From DATKMS01 sp041497995 (GTDB lineage Bacteria > Desulfobacterota > Binatia > HRBIN30), in assembly GCA_041497995.1 (NCBI GenBank), contig JBGQHM010000043.1:1-27367 (forward strand): a stretch of 27,367 nucleotides of DNA, in the 5' to 3' direction. The notes beneath the pieces were generated by a model, which worked only from the letters and a program-made list of their open reading frames with translations, was not told the origin of the DNA and did not search any database. The first letter of the stretch is position 1, and every line of letters starts with the position of its first letter. This document shows positions 25,480 through 27,367 of the stretch, one piece after another. A program made the position numbers and the translations under genes.

Positions 25480-26547
25480 TCACAGCCGTTCCGCCACCGC
25501 ATCACAGAATGTCGTCGTGCTTGCAGCGCCGCCCTGATCGGGCGTGAGCACGCGGCCTTCGGCGTAGACCTGCGCCACCGCGACTTGCAGGTGGCGTGCT
25601 GCGGCTGCGAATCCGAGATACTCCAGCATCATCGCAGCGGAGAGAATTGTCGCCGTTGGATTGATCACGTTGCGTCCGGCGATGTCTGGCGCGGAGCCGT
25701 GCGCCGATTCGAAGTAGGCGTAGGTGTTGCCATAGCAACCGCTCGGTGCGAGCACGAGGCCGCCGATCACGCCGGCCGCCGCGTCGGAGAGGATGTCGCC
25801 GTACAGGTTCGGGAGCACGACGACGTCGAGGGCGTGGGGCTCCGCCACCAGACGGCGCGCGAAGTCGTCGACGATGAAGGTCTCGAACTCGATGTCCGGA
25901 TAGGCAGTGGCGACGCGTGCCGCAACGTCGCGAAACAAGCCGTCACTGCGTGGGAGCATGTTGTACTTGCTCGAACATGTCACCTTGCCCGGGCGCCCGT
26001 GCGCCTTGCGGCGGCGCGCCAGCTCGAAGCTAAAACGCACGACGCGCTCGGTGCCGGCCTCGGTGATCACCTTCAGCGCGAACTGCCCCGGGCCCATTTC
26101 GGCAACGGGCCGGCCCGTCATCGGGCTGGTGAGCCCGAGCGGTCGGAGTGCAGCGAGGTCACCCTCGAGTCCGACGTACAAGTCTTCGAGATTCTCGCGC
26201 ACGATGACGAAATCGATCCCGTCGGGCCGTGCCATCGGGCTGCGACAGCCGGGCATCCAGCGCGCCGGCCGCACGTTGGCATACGTCCCCTTGCCCCAAC
26301 GCAGGTAGAACAGTGCCGGCACGCTCTTCCCGCTGGTGGCGCCGAAGAGCGTGGCGCCCGAGGCGTCAATGGCGGCGCGACACTCGTCCGGAAAGAGCGC
26401 CCCACAGCGGCGCAGTCCTTCGTCACCAACGGGCGGCCGCAGCCACTCGATGTCGAGGCCGAGCCGGTCGACCAGCGCCACCGTGGGCCGCACCGCCTCG
26501 GGTGCAGCGTCTTCACCTTCGATAATGACTACGCGTTTGGTTGACAT
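25480..26547 (-). CDS. Isocitrate/isopropylmalate-type beta-decarboxylating dehydrogenase
   Basis: 355-residue member of the isocitrate/3-isopropylmalate/tartrate dehydrogenase family, which oxidises a 2-hydroxy acid with NAD(P) and metal, then decarboxylates it. Visible family sites: ALFYLRWGKGTYANVRPAR (substrate-binding Arg residues, about 79-96), FVIVRENLEDLYVG (113-126), TCSSKYNMLPRSDGLF with a candidate catalytic Lys, NLYGDILSDAAAG with metal-binding Asp residues, and ESAHGSAPDIAGRNVINPTA for the cofactor. SSKYNMLP and RENLEDLY differ from the usual HKANIMK-type and RENTEGEY patterns, so the substrate is uncertain; housekeeping icd or leuB is not certain. It lies 22 bases behind the PIN toxin on the same strand. 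Confidence 0.83.
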   Translation of the reverse strand: MSTKRVVIIEGEDAAPEAVRPTVALVDRLGLDIEWLRPPVGDEGLRRCGALFPDECRAAIDASGATLFGATSGKSVPALFYLRWGKGTYANVRPARWMPGCRSPMARPDGIDFVIVRENLEDLYVGLEGDLAALRPLGLTSPMTGRPVAEMGPGQFALKVITEAGTERVVRFSFELARRRKAHGRPGKVTCSSKYNMLPRSDGLFRDVAARVATAYPDIEFETFIVDDFARRLVAEPHALDVVVLPNLYGDILSDAAAGVIGGLVLAPSGCYGNTYAYFESAHGSAPDIAGRNVINPTATILSAAMMLEYLGFAAAARHLQVAVAQVYAEGRVLTPDQGGAASTTTFCDAVAERL

Positions 26548-26569
26548 CAGCGTTCAACGTGCACCGACC

Positions 26570-26962
26570 CTAGTAGTGCGTCATCGGCAACCGCGCGCCG
26601 TGCAGCTGGCGGACGAGTTCCGAGTCAGTGGTATGCAATCGGGCGTGCAGTTCCTGCGCCGTCGCCGCGGCAAAGCCATCGGCCAGCGAGGTGCGGAGCT
26701 TGGCAACGCGGCGTGCGATCGCCTCGTCGGGGTGATGGATGTGCACCCGACTCGCGGTCAGGAGTACGATTGCGTCGACGCCGGTCGCGCGCGACAGGTC
26801 GGCGGTGTGCATCAGTACCTCTGCGAGGTTGACAACAGAGATGACCAAGTCGGTCTGGCCGCTGCGGCTGTCACGGAACAACCGTTCAAGTTTCGGCCCA
26901 GCGCGATGCCGACCTTGCATCCACCCGATGGCGATCCCCGCATCGATGACGGCAACGCTCAC
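26570..26962 (-). CDS. PIN-domain ribonuclease toxin (VapC-like), second module
   Basis: 130 residues. PIN acidic residues: Asp7 in AVIDAGIAIGW, Glu48 in VVNLAEVLMH, Asp95 in SLADGFAAATAQ and Asp113 in TTDSELV. The order and spacing are those of VapC-type nucleases, and HARLHTTDSELVR is a typical C-terminal pattern. The start overlaps the AbrB-type antitoxin stop by 4 bases (ATGA). The gene is complete and probably active. The next gene on the strand is a dehydrogenase 22 bases later, which may be read from the same message. Confidence 0.9.
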   Translation of the reverse strand: MSVAVIDAGIAIGWMQGRHRAGPKLERLFRDSRSGQTDLVISVVNLAEVLMHTADLSRATGVDAIVLLTASRVHIHHPDEAIARRVAKLRTSLADGFAAATAQELHARLHTTDSELVRQLHGARLPMTHY

Positions 26963-27240
26963 CGGCCGCCACTCTCTCGCTCTCGTTCGCCCCGGCGGCG
27001 CTCGTGCAACTCCTCCACCAAGTCACGACGTCGACCCGCAGGCCACGACCGGGCACGTCGCAGCATCACCTCAAGGCCTTGTGAGTCGGCCTCCGCCGGG
27101 CTGAACACAATCTCCCGATGCGGCCCGGTTCGCACCGCCAAGGCCTGACCGGTCTTCAACCCCAGCTTCCTTCGCAGCGACGCGGGGATCACCAATTGTC
27201 CTTTCGAGCTCAGTCGGACGACCTGCGCCTGTCTAGCCAT
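26959..27240 (-). CDS. AbrB/MazE-family antitoxin
   Basis: 93 residues from the ATG at 27240. The swapped-hairpin AbrB motif is VVRLSSKGQLVIPASLRRKL followed by GLKTGQALAVRT, positions 8-39. The C-terminal part is a basic, low-complexity tail (AGRRRDLVEELHERRR) that likely holds the toxin. A longer in-frame start at 27357 is possible but would add about 39 residues that do not look like AbrB, so the shorter start is preferred. Like other AbrB antitoxins it should bind DNA and repress its own promoter. Confidence 0.9.
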   Translation of the reverse strand: MARQAQVVRLSSKGQLVIPASLRRKLGLKTGQALAVRTGPHREIVFSPAEADSQGLEVMLRRARSWPAGRRRDLVEELHERRRGERERESGGR

Positions 27241-27300
27241 GGACGTAAGCCTACCATGTCTTACTAAGCACCCAAAGTGCGAAATTAGGTGTCGTAAGCC
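27241..27300 (-). promoter_or_regulatory. Putative operator region of the AbrB-PIN module
   Basis: Two identical 8-base sites, CGTAAGCC, occur at 27244-27251 and 27293-27300 in the same orientation, 49 bases apart. Between them lies the dyad CTTA-C-TAAG (27260-27268 region) and a short hairpin GCAC..GTGC. These could be binding sites for the AbrB-type antitoxin. I did not find a convincing -10/-35 pair. Confidence 0.35.
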
Positions 27301-27367
27301 AGCGACCAACACAGCCGTCCCCTCGCCCATCATGTTGCGATCCACTTCTCCAACCACAATTGCCGGC

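Noticed and set aside
25585..26544. Plus-strand open frame opposite the dehydrogenase
   Set aside because: Shadow of a conserved gene; no family resemblance and no ribosome binding site.
27241..27357. N-terminal extension of the AbrB antitoxin to 27357
   Set aside because: The added residues do not resemble AbrB proteins, while the ATG at 27240 places the motif at the expected distance from the N-terminus.

Overview
This is a high-GC bacterial chromosome segment, densely coding, with overlapping genes in several operons. It carries no rRNA, tRNA, transposase, phage gene or CRISPR array that I can see. The complete alternative complex III operon with a pentaheme ActA, together with the FAD monooxygenase and amidohydrolase genes, suggests an aerobic or facultatively aerobic, metabolically versatile Gram-negative. 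It could belong to a former deltaproteobacterial lineage such as Binatota or relatives. That placement is an inference from gene content; no marker gene here fixes it.

Layout. Positions 1-7717 (minus strand) hold a compact respiratory operon, actA-actB-actC-actD-actE-actF plus a truncated small membrane protein: quinol:cytochrome c oxidoreductase (alternative complex III), which passes quinol electrons through hemes and Fe-S clusters to a terminal oxidase. Positions 7893-11286 (plus) hold a lipid/envelope cluster: a LolA-like outer-membrane lipoprotein-sorting protein, a cyclopropane fatty acid synthase, a chalcone-isomerase-like secreted protein and a DUF2878 membrane protein. Positions 11570-14453 hold an ABC-2 exporter split over both strands: the ATPase on plus, and the permease plus a cNMP-binding regulator on minus. 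Palindromic repeats lie between the convergent ends.

Positions 14454-14818 are a repeat-rich divergent intergenic region. It precedes the most unusual gene of the window (14819-17683), a 954-residue DUF4062 - STAND NTPase - TPR-like protein with an NLR-like architecture, a candidate immune or stress sensor. It is followed on the same strand by a glutathione S-transferase, NAD kinase (nadK), recN and a small unrecognised protein. Positions 21551-24616 (minus) hold an amidohydrolase, an isoprenylcysteine-methyltransferase-like membrane protein and a flavin monooxygenase; the last two overlap by ATGA. Positions 24778-27240 carry two toxin-antitoxin modules, Phd/YefM-PIN on plus and AbrB-PIN on minus, on either side of an isocitrate/isopropylmalate-type dehydrogenase.

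Intergenic regions are rich in small repeats: a dispersed element present twice (11348-11427 and 21475-21554), several near-perfect palindromes, and an inverted repeat that falls inside the coding sequence for the ActE signal peptide. The best candidates for something not yet described are the DUF4062-STAND protein with its repeat-laden upstream region, and the repeat invasion of actE.
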